Assembly (NCBI GenBank): GCA_965226805.1
Contig: CBDDDW010000029.1
Span: forward strand, 124,001 to 188,000
DNA from: CBDDDW01 sp965226805
Lineage (GTDB): Bacteria > Chloroflexota > Dehalococcoidia > Lucifugimonadales > JAGWBF01
Length of the DNA stretch: 64,000 nt
Direction: 5' to 3'
Under the pieces are notes generated by a model. It made no database searches. It saw nothing but the letters and a program-made list of their open reading frames with translations, and was not told the origin of the DNA. Every line of letters starts with the position of its first letter. The first letter of the stretch is position 1. The position numbers and the translations under genes are program-made. Shown one piece after another: positions 45,726-55,079 of the stretch.

Positions 45726-47446
45726 CCCGAATCCACCGAAGGAGGGCGTCGGGTTAGCGTCCTGAAGCGGCAAGAAGGTGCTCCTGTGCTTCTGGGATAA
45801 TGGTTTTGTAGCAAAGAACCGACCCCGGAAAAGGAGCACCCAATAGATGCTGCCACGCAACCACCCCGACCGGATCCAAATCACCTTCGACGACCGCCGC
45901 TTGGTGGCCAATGCCGGGCTGCTCCTTCCGGCCACCCTGGCGCGGCACCTCGGCCTGCCCGAGCTCGTCCGGCAGCGCCTCGACCTGGGCGATGCCCCGG
46001 GGCGGGCGAACACGAGCGACAAGATGATGACGCTGGTGGCGTCTGCGCTGGCTGGGGGCGACTGCATTGACGACGCCGATGTGTTGCGCACCGGGGGGAC
46101 GGCCTGCACCCTGGGCGGCACGGTCAAGGCGCCATCCACCCTGGGCACCTTCCTGCGCAGCTTCCGGTGGGGCCACGTCCGTCAACTCGACCGGGTGAGC
46201 CGCGAGTTGCTGGCCCGGGCTTGGCAGGCCGGGGCGGGACCCGGCGACGGGCCCCTGACCATTGACATGGACTCCACCATCTGCGAGACCTACGGACTGG
46301 CCAAGGAGGGCGCACGCCACCACGGCTATACCGGCAAGCGGGGCTATCACCCGCTGTTGGCCGTCGCCGCCGGCACCGGCGACGTGCTGATGGCCCGCCT
46401 GCGCGAGGGCCGGGCCAACACCGCTCGCGGCGCCGCCCACTTCCTGCGGGAGACGGTGGGACGGGTGCGCTACGCCGGGGCCAACGGACGACTCACGCTA
46501 CGGGCCGACAGCGGGTTCTACACTCATGGCGTGGTATCCGTCTGCCGCAAGATGGATGTCCGTTACTCCATCACCATCCGCCAGCACAAAAGCCTGCACA
46601 ATCTCATCGAGGCGATACCCGAAGATGCCTGGACGCCGATTCCTTACTGGATGGACGGTGCCGCCGATGTGGCCGAGACCACCTGCACCCCCTTCCAGGC
46701 CGAGGCGGACGCCGCGCCGGTACGGCTCATCGTCCGGCGGGTGAAGCCGACGCCCGGTTCCCAACTGGCCCTCTTCGCCAAATACAGCTATCACGGCTTC
46801 ATCACCGACCGGGACGGGGAGTTGCTCGAACTGGAGGCTGACCATCGCCGCCACGCCGAGATCGAGAATGCCATACGCGACCTCAAGTACGGCGTCGGGC
46901 TGAACCATCTCCCCTCGGGCCGCTTCGCCGCCAACGGCGCCTGGCTGGCCGTCCAGACGATGGCCCACAACCTGGCCCGCTGGACGGCGCGGATCGGTCT
47001 GGGAGAGCGGATAGCCACCACCAAGACCCTCCGGCGGCGGTTCTTCTCCCTGGCCGGACGGCTCACTCGCTCGGCACGCCGGTTGACCCTGCATCTTCCG
47101 GATCGCTGGCCTTGGGCTGAGAAGTTCAGCCGCGCCTTGGCCCGGCTGCGAGCCATTCCACTCCCGGCCTGACGGCACCGTCGGCGACCGACCCACCCAC
47201 CGGACAACCGAAGATCCCCGCAGACTCGCGCCAGCCCGGTCCGAGAGAGTTCCCTGCTGCGTATTCTCTCGCCATCCCGCGCATCGCAGCTCCCGCAGAC
47301 GGCCATAGAGGCCCCTGTGCGGCGATGAAGACCGTCCGCCGACCTCCCTACCCCAAATGGAACCCAGGCTATTTCCCCTGTAGCTCCCTCACCCCCCCCT
47401 TCCGCTTTCCTCACGCCGTCCATCGGTGTCCTTCGGTGGATTCGGG
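45726..47446 (+). mobile_element. IS1380-family insertion sequence, copy 3 (divergent)
   Basis: 1,721 bp; ends CCCGAATCCACCGAAGGA / TCCTTCGGTGGATTCGGG; perfect TTAAG duplications at 45721-45725 and 47447-47451. Opposite orientation to copies 1 and 2 and clearly diverged from them. Confidence 0.93.
45847..47172 (+). CDS. IS1380 family transposase (copy 3)
   Basis: 441 aa, collinear with the other two copies without gaps, with substitutions throughout (for example MLPRNHPDRIQITFDDRRL here against MLPQNKPDRIRILFDDHRL). DDE residues in IDMDSTICETYG, RADSGFYTHG and AEIENAIRDLKYGVG. AAGGAGCACCC precedes the start. It represents an older or separately acquired lineage of the same IS. Confidence 0.95.
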   Translation: MLPRNHPDRIQITFDDRRLVANAGLLLPATLARHLGLPELVRQRLDLGDAPGRANTSDKMMTLVASALAGGDCIDDADVLRTGGTACTLGGTVKAPSTLGTFLRSFRWGHVRQLDRVSRELLARAWQAGAGPGDGPLTIDMDSTICETYGLAKEGARHHGYTGKRGYHPLLAVAAGTGDVLMARLREGRANTARGAAHFLRETVGRVRYAGANGRLTLRADSGFYTHGVVSVCRKMDVRYSITIRQHKSLHNLIEAIPEDAWTPIPYWMDGAADVAETTCTPFQAEADAAPVRLIVRRVKPTPGSQLALFAKYSYHGFITDRDGELLELEADHRRHAEIENAIRDLKYGVGLNHLPSGRFAANGAWLAVQTMAHNLARWTARIGLGERIATTKTLRRRFFSLAGRLTRSARRLTLHLPDRWPWAEKFSRALARLRAIPLPA

Positions 47447-47451
47447 TTAAG

Positions 47452-48088
47452 GAAAGCTATGGATAGAGCTATGGCCATTGCAGGTTCTGGTCACCTATCG
47501 ATAGGTGACTTTGGCACCTGGTTGGCTGAGACTCTTCCAGTGGTTCAGCAGATATTGGGGACACCTGAGGCGAATGATTTTAGGAGACTGGCCATGAGCC
47601 ACAAAACAGACATGAACCGATTACATGGTGCAGCTGGTTGGCTGAGGGCACGGGCAGACCAAATCACTGAGGCAGACGTTGTTGCTAACGGCAATGCGGA
47701 TGAGCCAATGGAACGGCAGACAGCACCAAGGCTTGATGTCAGCATGAGTGATAATCATGGATTGAGCAGGTTGACAGATCATGGTACTTACTTTGGGAAG
47801 ATTGATAGTCCTGAACTCCAAGGTAAGCCTCTTGTACTCATGGTCAGTGCAAGTTTTAACGCCACAAAGCCTATGATTGCCGAGAAAATAGAACTTGAAA
47901 TTGTGGGTAGCCGTCTCATACCGCTTAAGAGTTGGCGGGCCCAAGAAGTTTATGACCACGGAATGGATTACGAATTCGAATTACCAGATACGGTGTCGCC
48001 GGGGCCACATCCGATACGCCTAGTGGTCTATGCTAATAATAGAGAGTGGATATCAAATGAGAGAACCTGGGTTTTCCCTAGGCAGTGA
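47452..48088 (+). pseudogene. Small membrane protein, 3' part, cut by IS1380 copy 3
   Basis: Reads LRKAMDRAMAIAGSGHLSIG onward and ends SNERTWVFPRQ. Middle region ADQITEADVVANGNADEP, then a beta-rich C-terminal domain (KPLVLMVSASFNATKPMIAE; PHPIRLVVYANNREW) like an Ig fold. No catalytic motif. Joins in frame to TLPFAKATL at 45696-45725 and presumably to the TM anchor at 44042. The stop is two bases from the IS1595 transposase stop. Confidence 0.65.
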
Positions 48089-48089
48089 G

Positions 48090-48971
48090 TTACTTGTATT
48101 CCAGATTGTCGGAGGAGAGTAACTTCAGGAGCGTGTCCCGAAAGAGCCAAGGATTGTCCCGATTGTTGAATCGCCACTCCAGTTCGTCCAGATAGGCATC
48201 TAGATGTTTGAGAGAGACCTTATGGAAGGAACCAACGATGGAGCGTTTGAGCAAGCTCCACACACCTTCAACGGTATTGGTGTGAACATCACCTCTGGCC
48301 CATTCCTCGATGCTGTGGTTGACGGTTTCGTGCCTCGTGTCGTGGTCTGCCAAGCCTCTGTAGGACGGCCAGTCGTCGGTGTAGATAGCCTCTGTATCGG
48401 GGGCCGTCACTTCGTTGACGAAGTTATGGAGAGTGTGGCGACCTCTATCAGGGACAACCTTAAGGGCGATCTTGCCGTCTCGCTGGACGGCTCCGACAAC
48501 GACAGCCTTGTTTCCCTTATACCCATGGCCTTTGCCTCGGACCTTCCCGCCTATCCAGGTCTCGTCAACCTCGACGATACCCCTAAGAGGTATGGGGTAG
48601 GCTTCCCGCATGGCAGCCCTTATGCGGTGACAGAGGTACCAAGCCGTCTTGTAGGACACATCGATGGTTCGTTTCAACTGGTTGGCCGAGACCCCTTTCT
48701 TTGCCTCAATCATCAGGTAGGCAGCCATCAGCCACTTTTGCAATGGCAGATGGGTGTCGTGTAGCATGGTTCCAGAGGTAACGGAGAACTGGTAGCCACA
48801 TGATTGATTACAGTCGAATTGGTTACGAGAGTATGAGCGCGAGATTCTGTCGCTGTCACAACGGGGACACACGACCTTATCAGGCCACCGGAGCCCTTCA
48901 AGATACTCTCGGCAGTGTTCCTCGCTGTGGAATCGCGCCACCAGTTTCATCAGATTCATTTGCTGTTTCAT
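48090..48971 (-). CDS. IS1595 family transposase
   Basis: About 293 aa from ATG 48971 (MKQQMNLMKLVARFHSEEHC); a 60-residue open extension upstream is the antisense of a small gene and is rejected. N-terminal zinc ribbon (CPRCDSDRISRSYSRNQF, then SCGYQF) and DDE core: VEVDETWIGGKVRGKG, YTDDWPSYRGL, HTNTVEGVWSLLKRSIVG. A clear promoter lies about 170 bp upstream. Ends of the element were not identified. Confidence 0.9.
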   Translation of the reverse strand: MKQQMNLMKLVARFHSEEHCREYLEGLRWPDKVVCPRCDSDRISRSYSRNQFDCNQSCGYQFSVTSGTMLHDTHLPLQKWLMAAYLMIEAKKGVSANQLKRTIDVSYKTAWYLCHRIRAAMREAYPIPLRGIVEVDETWIGGKVRGKGHGYKGNKAVVVGAVQRDGKIALKVVPDRGRHTLHNFVNEVTAPDTEAIYTDDWPSYRGLADHDTRHETVNHSIEEWARGDVHTNTVEGVWSLLKRSIVGSFHKVSLKHLDAYLDELEWRFNNRDNPWLFRDTLLKLLSSDNLEYK

Positions 48972-48984
48972 AGGAGACGTCCCA

Positions 48985-49143
48985 ATGCCTAAACGGAAAG
49001 AGAAGAAGCCCGCAAAGGACTTGACCAAGGATGAGGCGATGGAGCGCCTGTTCCCCAAGCGGGTAGCCAAGAAGCTGCAAGAGGTAGCCCACGAGAGGGA
49101 TAAGGACGAGGATTTCTCTGACATTGAACCATCACAAAAGTAG
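48985..49143 (+). CDS. Small highly charged protein, possible IS1595 passenger
   Basis: 52 aa, MPKRKEKKPAKDLTKDEAME..., rich in Lys/Glu/Asp, ending DIEPSQK. ATG 48985 with GGAG eight bases before it. It is divergent from the transposase and lies across that gene's 5' leader. Similar small ORFs next to IS1595-type elements are familiar to me, but no function is known. It could be a chance frame. Confidence 0.45.
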   Translation: MPKRKEKKPAKDLTKDEAMERLFPKRVAKKLQEVAHERDKDEDFSDIEPSQK

Positions 49144-49170
49144 TATAACACAAGCTGATATCCGTGTCAA
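49142..49170 (-). promoter_or_regulatory. Sigma-70 promoter for the IS1595 transposase
   Basis: On the minus strand TTGACA (49170-49165), 17-bp spacer, TATACT (49147-49142): a near-consensus promoter reading toward the transposase. GGGGATTATATAC just upstream may be the IS end. Confidence 0.65.
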
Positions 49171-49425
49171 GTATATAATCCCCCTCGATTGGCCGTGGGC
49201 GAGATTCTAACCGTGAGCAAGGGTCTGGAGCGCCGGTGTCATGGCCTGCGGCAGGGGTTGACACACTCCAGAGCCGTAAGTATTCTACCGGTGTCGGTAG
49301 ACTCCGGATGGTTGCCCTCTCGTGGGCGTCCGCCTCTTTTCCTTCGGCTCATCACAGAGCATAGCTCCGTGTGTACGTCCACAGAGTCGGATTCCGGGAA
49401 CAGTATAGTGATGGAGGTGTAGCCG

Positions 49426-50343
49426 ATGGCGCTACCGCCTTACCGAGTGGCCTATAGTCCCATCATCGACCGTCCAGCCATAAAATGGCCCAACGGCGCC
49501 CGTGTGGCCTTATGGGTGGCGCCCAACGTGGAGTTCTACGAGTACACCCCGGAATACGACGGCATTCGGGAAACTTGGCCTCGGGTACGGAACCAGCTGT
49601 ACCCGGACGCGCGCGAGTACTCCTTCCGGGACTACGGCAACCGTGTGGGGTTTTGGCGTATGTTGGAGGTCATGGACAAGAACAACATCAGGTGCTGTGT
49701 GTCCCTCAATCTGGCGGTGATCGAGCACTTCCCGGAGATCCGGGACGCCATGGTGGAGCGAAACTGGGACTACATGAGCCACGGAATCTATAATACTCGG
49801 TTCGTTTACAGACTGGACGAATGGCAGGAACGGAGATGGCTCCAGGACAATATCGAGACATTGAAACGCCACACCGGGAAACAGCTCAAGGGTATGTTGG
49901 GGCCCGCCATCTCCGGAAACCCAGCCACGCCCGACCTCATGGCCGAGGCGGGCCTGATCTACCACACCGACTGGCTCCACGACGACCAGCCGGTACCCAT
50001 CAAGGTAAAATCCGGGAAGCTGGTGTCTGTGCCCTACTCGATCGAACTGAATGATGTCTCCATCTTCGGACAGCATTACGAGGGCGAGTACTACGTGCAG
50101 ATATGCAAAGATCAGTTCGATCTGCTCTACAAGGAGGGGGCGGAGAGTGGGCGCGTCATGTGCATCCCTCTGCATCCTTTCCTCATTGGCCAGCCCCACA
50201 GAGCCAAATACCTGGACGAAGTGCTCCAGTACATCATGTCCCACGACGGCGTATGGCAGACCACAGCCGACGAAATAGCCGAATATTACATAGCCAATTA
50301 CTACGACGAGGCCGTGGCCCACGCCGAGAGCCTGGATAACTAG
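49426..50343 (+). CDS. Polysaccharide deacetylase family protein (first paralogue)
   Basis: 305 aa, NodB-fold, closest in layout to the PuuE/allantoinase-like branch: KWPNGARVALWVAPNVEFYE at the N-terminus, DYGNRVGFWRMLEVMDKNNI, MSHGIYNTRFVYRLDEW, the middle MLGPAISGNPATPDLMAEAG and HPFLIGQPHRAKYLDEVL near the end. The His of MSHGIYN and Asp/His residues are candidates for metal binding. GGAGGTG lies before the ATG. The substrate (N-acyl or amide) is unknown. It forms a two-gene operon with the next gene. Confidence 0.87.
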   Translation: MALPPYRVAYSPIIDRPAIKWPNGARVALWVAPNVEFYEYTPEYDGIRETWPRVRNQLYPDAREYSFRDYGNRVGFWRMLEVMDKNNIRCCVSLNLAVIEHFPEIRDAMVERNWDYMSHGIYNTRFVYRLDEWQERRWLQDNIETLKRHTGKQLKGMLGPAISGNPATPDLMAEAGLIYHTDWLHDDQPVPIKVKSGKLVSVPYSIELNDVSIFGQHYEGEYYVQICKDQFDLLYKEGAESGRVMCIPLHPFLIGQPHRAKYLDEVLQYIMSHDGVWQTTADEIAEYYIANYYDEAVAHAESLDN

Positions 50344-50402
50344 AAGATAGCGGAGCGGCCGGCTATATCCCCATGCCGCGCGTAGCATAAGGAGGCGATA
50401 AA

Positions 50403-51344
50403 GTGCCAGGAGAGCGCCGGTACGGAATGGACCATGAACATTACGACTGGTCTCCGATTGTCAAGAGAGGGAAACTTCAGTGGCCGGACGATGCGCGGGT
50501 TGCCGTATGTGTCATCGTAACCCTGGAGCATATGGAGTGGAGCCCTCCGCCGGATAGCCATACTACTGTGCTGGCAGGTAGCTTCTCCCCACTGCCGTGG
50601 CCCGACGTATTCCGCATGAGCCACCGGGAGTACGGACACCGGGTGGGCATCTTCCGGATTCTTGATTTGCTGGAGAAGCACGGCATCAAGCCGACCATCG
50701 CGATGGACGCCCTCACCGCCGAGAACTACCCCTACCTGCTGAACCACTGTATGAAAAGCGGCGCCGAGATTATCGGACACGGAATCTCCGTGAGCCGCAT
50801 GATCACCAGCAAGATGTCGGAGCAGGAGGAGAGAGAGTATATTCAGGAATCGTTGGACTCCCTCAAACGGGCCACCGGCAAGGCCCCGGCCGGCTGGCTG
50901 GGGCCCGAGTACGGTGAGTCCGCTAGGACGCCCCAGCTGCTGGCCGAAGCCGGGGTCCGCTATGTGTGTGATTGGACCAACGACGAGCAGCCTTATGCGA
51001 TGAAAAGCTCTAAAGGAGAGCTCTATGCCCTGCCCATCATGCTGGAGCTGGACGACGTCCAGGCCACCTTCGACCGGCGCATGAGGATCGAGCGCTATGC
51101 CAAGGTTATCAAAGAGTGCTTCGAGGGCCTGTACGACGATGGGGCACGGAACGGGCGGGTCATGGTTCTTCATCTCCACCCCTGGCTCATGGGCCAGCCC
51201 TTCCGTATCCGTCACCTGGACGACGCCCTCGGCCACATCATGGCCCGTGATGGAGTCTGGGCCGCTACAGGCACGGAAATCATCGACTGGTACAGAAGCC
51301 ACCGGCCGGCCGTGTCGTTGTTCTACGATTATGTCAGTAGCTAA
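50403..51344 (+). CDS. Polysaccharide deacetylase family protein (second paralogue)
   Basis: 313 aa from GTG 50403 with GGAGG eight bases upstream. Same fold and block order as the previous gene: WPDDARVAVCVIVTLEHMEW, EYGHRVGIFRILDLLEKHGI, IGHGISVSRMITSKMSEQEE, GWLGPEYGESARTPQLLAEA, LHPWLMGQPFRIRHLDDALG. The pair arose by duplication and may form a hetero-oligomer or handle two related amides. Confidence 0.87.
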   Translation: MPGERRYGMDHEHYDWSPIVKRGKLQWPDDARVAVCVIVTLEHMEWSPPPDSHTTVLAGSFSPLPWPDVFRMSHREYGHRVGIFRILDLLEKHGIKPTIAMDALTAENYPYLLNHCMKSGAEIIGHGISVSRMITSKMSEQEEREYIQESLDSLKRATGKAPAGWLGPEYGESARTPQLLAEAGVRYVCDWTNDEQPYAMKSSKGELYALPIMLELDDVQATFDRRMRIERYAKVIKECFEGLYDDGARNGRVMVLHLHPWLMGQPFRIRHLDDALGHIMARDGVWAATGTEIIDWYRSHRPAVSLFYDYVSS

Positions 51345-51367
51345 CTGGTCAGCGAAAATGTCATCCC

Positions 51368-51808
51368 ATGGAAGGAGTGACATTGACGCAGAAGGAGCAG
51401 ACGAGACTTCAGGTGCTCAACAGCGTTCTGGCAGGTCAGGTGCCGGTATGTCAGGCGGCCGAGGTCCTGGGAGTGAGCGAACGCCACATGAGGCGTATTC
51501 TGGCGGCCTATAGGAAGGAGGGCGCCGCCGCACTCGCCCACGGGAATCGTGGCCGCCGACCGGCCAACACCACGACGGAGACCAAGATGACTTACGTGGT
51601 GCAGCTGGCCCGCACTCGCTACGCTGGAACGAACCATACGCATCTGACCGAGTTGTTGATGGAACGGGAGGGGATCGACCTGAGCCGCTCTACGGTGCGC
51701 CGCATCCTGGTCAGCGCCGGCGTGGACAGCCCCCGCCCCGCCGTCGGCCGCCCAGACACCGTGTCCGGCGCAAACGCATGGCCCAAGAAGGGATGCTGCT
51801 GCAGATAG
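51368..51808 (+). pseudogene. ISNCY-type transposase, N-terminal part (frameshifted)
   Basis: HTH region (VCQAAEVLGVSERHMRRILA) and a second one (LTELLMEREGIDLSRSTVRR). It ends out of frame after VDSPRP; the family's Arg-rich hinge continues in the next frame (RHRVRRKRMAQEGM). The shift lies in the C-rich tract around 51730-51742. Confidence 0.8.
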
Positions 51809-52893
51809 ATGGGAGCCACCATCGGTGGCTGGGGGAACAAGGACCCCGGTTCGTCCTGCTGTTGGCCGTGGACGACGCCACCGGCACTGTGCCTGGCGCT
51901 CTGTTCAGCCAGAAGGAGGACACCCGCGGCTACTTCCTTCTCATGGATGGGTTGATCCGGCAATGCGGGATACCGCTGGCCGTCTACAGCGACCGACACG
52001 CGGTCTTCAAGCATACTGGAGAGCCTCGCCAGAAGTCGGCCGGGCCAACCCAGTTCGCCCGCGCCATGGAGGAGCTGGGGATACGCCAGATATTCGCCGG
52101 GTCACCGCAGGCGAAGGGCCGGGTCGAGCGGACGGCGGGGACATTCCAGGACCGGCTGGTGACCGAGCTGCGCCTGGCGGGCGTCACCACCATCGACGAG
52201 GCCAATGAAGTCCTGCACCGCTTCCTGCCGCGCTTCAACGAGAAGTTCGGGGTTCCGGCAGAGCACTCAAGCGTTGCTTGCCGTCCTATGGAGTCATCGG
52301 TGGCCCTGGACCAGATACCCTGCTTCAAGCACCGCCGCAAGGTGGCCAGGGACAACACCGTCAAGTACAACTGGCGTACCTTGCAGCTGCTGCCTGGTAA
52401 GGAGCGGCCTAGCTACGCCGGAGCGCAGATGGAGGTCCATGAGGGCCTGGACGGTCAGCTCCTCGTGCAGTACCGGGGACGCACGATCCCCACACAGGAG
52501 GCGCCGCCGCGCCCTGGAGTTCTCCGTGCCTCCAATGGTCCTCTCCGATATGGCCCCGGCCTTGACCGTAGGGTCAACGGCGTGGGCAGCCACCCCAAGG
52601 AGAGCTTGGCATCCCTCGACGCCATCGAGGCCGACAGCGCCACATTGAACGGCGGCGGCAGAGTTCGCAAGCCTCCGGCATCGCCACGCAGGAAACCCAC
52701 GCCGCGACAGAGGGTTCGGTGGAAGGCCGTGCACCAGGCTAAGCTTCGGGGCCTCTCCATTCGGGCAATCGCCAGGGAGTTGGGCATCCACAGGAACACG
52801 GTCCGCAAGTACGCCGAAGCCAAGAGCCCGCCCATGATGCGCACCAGGGGCAGGTCCCGCGTATCACAGTCCGATCGTATGACAGCGGCCTAG
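51778..52893 (+). pseudogene. ISNCY-type transposase, catalytic part
   Basis: Integrase-like core: first Asp in LLQIDGSHHRWLG, second in LAVYSDRHAVFKHT, Glu in PQAKGRVERTAGTFQDRLV. A C-terminal Arg-rich tail has a helix-turn-helix (LRGLSIRAIARELGIHRNTV). Its start codon at 51778 is only nominal; the real gene starts at 51368. With the shift repaired it would be about 500 aa. It lies directly after the second deacetylase gene; ends not identified. Confidence 0.82.
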
Positions 52894-53000
52894 ATGGACA
52901 TTTCCCCTGACCACTTAGGCGGACATAATCGCTGGACATCGACACCGGCCGCTTGACGCTGGTAAGGGATTTGGACCCGTCAAAACGCATTTAGAGGAGT

Positions 53001-54869
53001 GTGGAGACTCCGAGGGATCACAGGATGGGACTCGAATCGCTTACACATACATTAGAGGGCAGCCAACTGATCCCAAAAACAGACGAAGACTGGTGCGAAT
53101 GGCTCAGCGCCACGGCGACTCGACACTACACGCTGAACGACCCGCTCCTGGACTGGCTCGATCTCTACGGTAAAGGCCATGGGTTTCAGCGCGACGACGA
53201 GCTCGAAGGCTACGACCCGCGCACCGACTTCAGTCAGTTCATCATGCGCAAAGGCACCGAGTTCGAGACCTCCGTCCTTGGGCACCTCGGGACATTGGTC
53301 TCCATATACACCGTCGCGACCGGACCCGAGCGGAGCCGGGACTTGGGCGCCGCTGAGGAGACGTTCGACGCGATGCGACGTGGCGAACCCGTCATCTACC
53401 AGGCCGTCCTCCGTGATGCAGCCAACCGTACCTACGGGATGGCTGATTTACTCATCAGGAGCGACGAAGCGCACAGGCTCTTCCCCAACGCCATCACGCC
53501 AGAGGCAGCGCATGTGCCGGCGCCCGACCTTGGCGGCGAGCCTTGGCACTATCGTGTGGCAGACGTCAAGTTCACGACGTTGCGCTTCTATTCGGGCGGC
53601 GGGCTTAGCGACACAGAAGGTTCGGCGTGGGCTAACAAGGCGCAGGTCTACATCTACAACCGGGCGCTGGGACGGTTGCAGGGGTATCTTCCCCCGGAAG
53701 CCTACCTCCTTGGTCGAGGTTGGCAGCAGACCGTGAAGGGGCAAACCGCCCGCGGGAACAGTTGCTTAGAGCGACTGGGACCGGTATTGCTGGACTATGT
53801 CTCTGGGTCGAAGGGATCATTGGCTCTCGCGGTGGATGCGGCTAGCGCCTGGGTTCGTCGTGTTCGAACCGAGGGGGCCGGCTGGCAGGTCCTGCCTGAG
53901 CCTTCGGTCCCAGAGCTTAGACCCAACATGGGCGGTACGTCTGACCAGCCGTGGCACAGCGCGAAGCAAAGCATCGCTCTGGAGCTTCAGGACCTCACAA
54001 TGCTTTGGCAAGTCGGTTTGAAGGGGCGCCGGGCGGCGAATGAGATAGGTGTCGTCCGCTGGTCCGACGCGGAGTGCGGTTCCACCGCAGTCGGAGTAAC
54101 CGGACCTAAGCAGGGACCTACGTTGGATGCCATACTCGACGTCAACCGCTCGCCAGACGGACCGTCCGTGCGGCCTGCCAAGGTATGCGCCGCCGAGGCT
54201 GAGTGGCGCCGCGAGCCACCGCTCGAGTTCTATGTCGATTTCGAGACCGTGAGTGACCTGGACGATGACTTCGCTCGAATCCCAGAGAAGGGTGGCCAGC
54301 CTCTGATATTCATGATCGGCTGTGGACACATGGAGAAAGGGGAGTGGCAATGGTCATGTTTCACCGTTGATGCGCTGTCGGAGGATTGCGAGGCCCATGC
54401 GATTGACGGCTGGTTCGCTCATATGGAGACTGTGAGACAGCGACTCGACCCAGACGGTGAAGAGCCGAGGGTTTTCCACTGGTCCCACGCGGAGTTGACG
54501 ACACTTGAGACCGCGTTCAACTCGGCGAAGAACCGGCATCCCGAGAAAGACTGGGGCAACCCCAGGTGGTTCGATTTCCTTACGCGGGTGGCAAAGGAAG
54601 AGCCGGTTGTCGTGAAAGGCGCATTCGGCTTTGGCCTGAAGACCGTGGCGAAGGCCATGTATACCCATGGTCACATCAAGACTGACTGGGAAGCCGGTCC
54701 TACGGATGGTCTCGGAGCAATGGTGGGAGCGTGGTCGTGCGCGGCGGAGGCATCCGAGCGTGGCTGTGGTTTGCCCGAGACCGAGCTGATGCAGGAAATC
54801 GCCGAGTACAACGAGGTGGACTGCAAAGTGATGATGGAGATTGTCCGTCACTTGCGCAGATCTCACTAG
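53001..54869 (+). CDS. TM0106-like RecB-family nuclease with RNase H-like domain
   Basis: 622 aa. The N-terminal half looks like a PDDEXK nuclease: KGTEFETSVLGHL, YGMADLLIRSDEA, VADVKFTTLRFYSG (Asp and Asp-x-Lys type), YIYNRALGRLQGYLP. The C-terminal third is RNase_H_2/DnaQ-like: FYVDFETVSDLDDDF (first acidic pair), VFHWSHAELTTLE, and IAEYNEVDCKVMMEIVRHLR. This two-domain order is that of the TM0106 family, which is found alone or fused to helicases. The start may be GTG 53001 or ATG 53025; the latter has GAGG at a better distance. Function unknown, DNA or RNA processing presumed. Its neighbours are an IS and an unrelated operon. Confidence 0.82.
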   Translation: METPRDHRMGLESLTHTLEGSQLIPKTDEDWCEWLSATATRHYTLNDPLLDWLDLYGKGHGFQRDDELEGYDPRTDFSQFIMRKGTEFETSVLGHLGTLVSIYTVATGPERSRDLGAAEETFDAMRRGEPVIYQAVLRDAANRTYGMADLLIRSDEAHRLFPNAITPEAAHVPAPDLGGEPWHYRVADVKFTTLRFYSGGGLSDTEGSAWANKAQVYIYNRALGRLQGYLPPEAYLLGRGWQQTVKGQTARGNSCLERLGPVLLDYVSGSKGSLALAVDAASAWVRRVRTEGAGWQVLPEPSVPELRPNMGGTSDQPWHSAKQSIALELQDLTMLWQVGLKGRRAANEIGVVRWSDAECGSTAVGVTGPKQGPTLDAILDVNRSPDGPSVRPAKVCAAEAEWRREPPLEFYVDFETVSDLDDDFARIPEKGGQPLIFMIGCGHMEKGEWQWSCFTVDALSEDCEAHAIDGWFAHMETVRQRLDPDGEEPRVFHWSHAELTTLETAFNSAKNRHPEKDWGNPRWFDFLTRVAKEEPVVVKGAFGFGLKTVAKAMYTHGHIKTDWEAGPTDGLGAMVGAWSCAAEASERGCGLPETELMQEIAEYNEVDCKVMMEIVRHLRRSH

Positions 54870-54938
54870 GGCCAACGCTGATTCGATGGGCCTTCGTTGC
54901 TGAATGCCTCGCGAATCAGGAGATGATCTGTCGTTCAT

Positions 54939-54951
54939 CCCCCCCCCCCCC
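54939..54951. repeat. Poly-C tract (13 C)
   Basis: Homopolymer in the gap between the nuclease and gerW genes (54870-55341). Apart from this and the 133-bp duplication, that gap shows nothing. Confidence 0.9.
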
Positions 54952-55079
54952 GGCACAGCATAACTTAGCATCAGAGTTCGCCTAAGTAATTCCTCACGGT
55001 ATTCGCGGGTCACTTCCCAATCTCTGCGTCGGGCCGATCCTTGACCTGTTGTACGAACACACCGCCACGTTGACGAACA

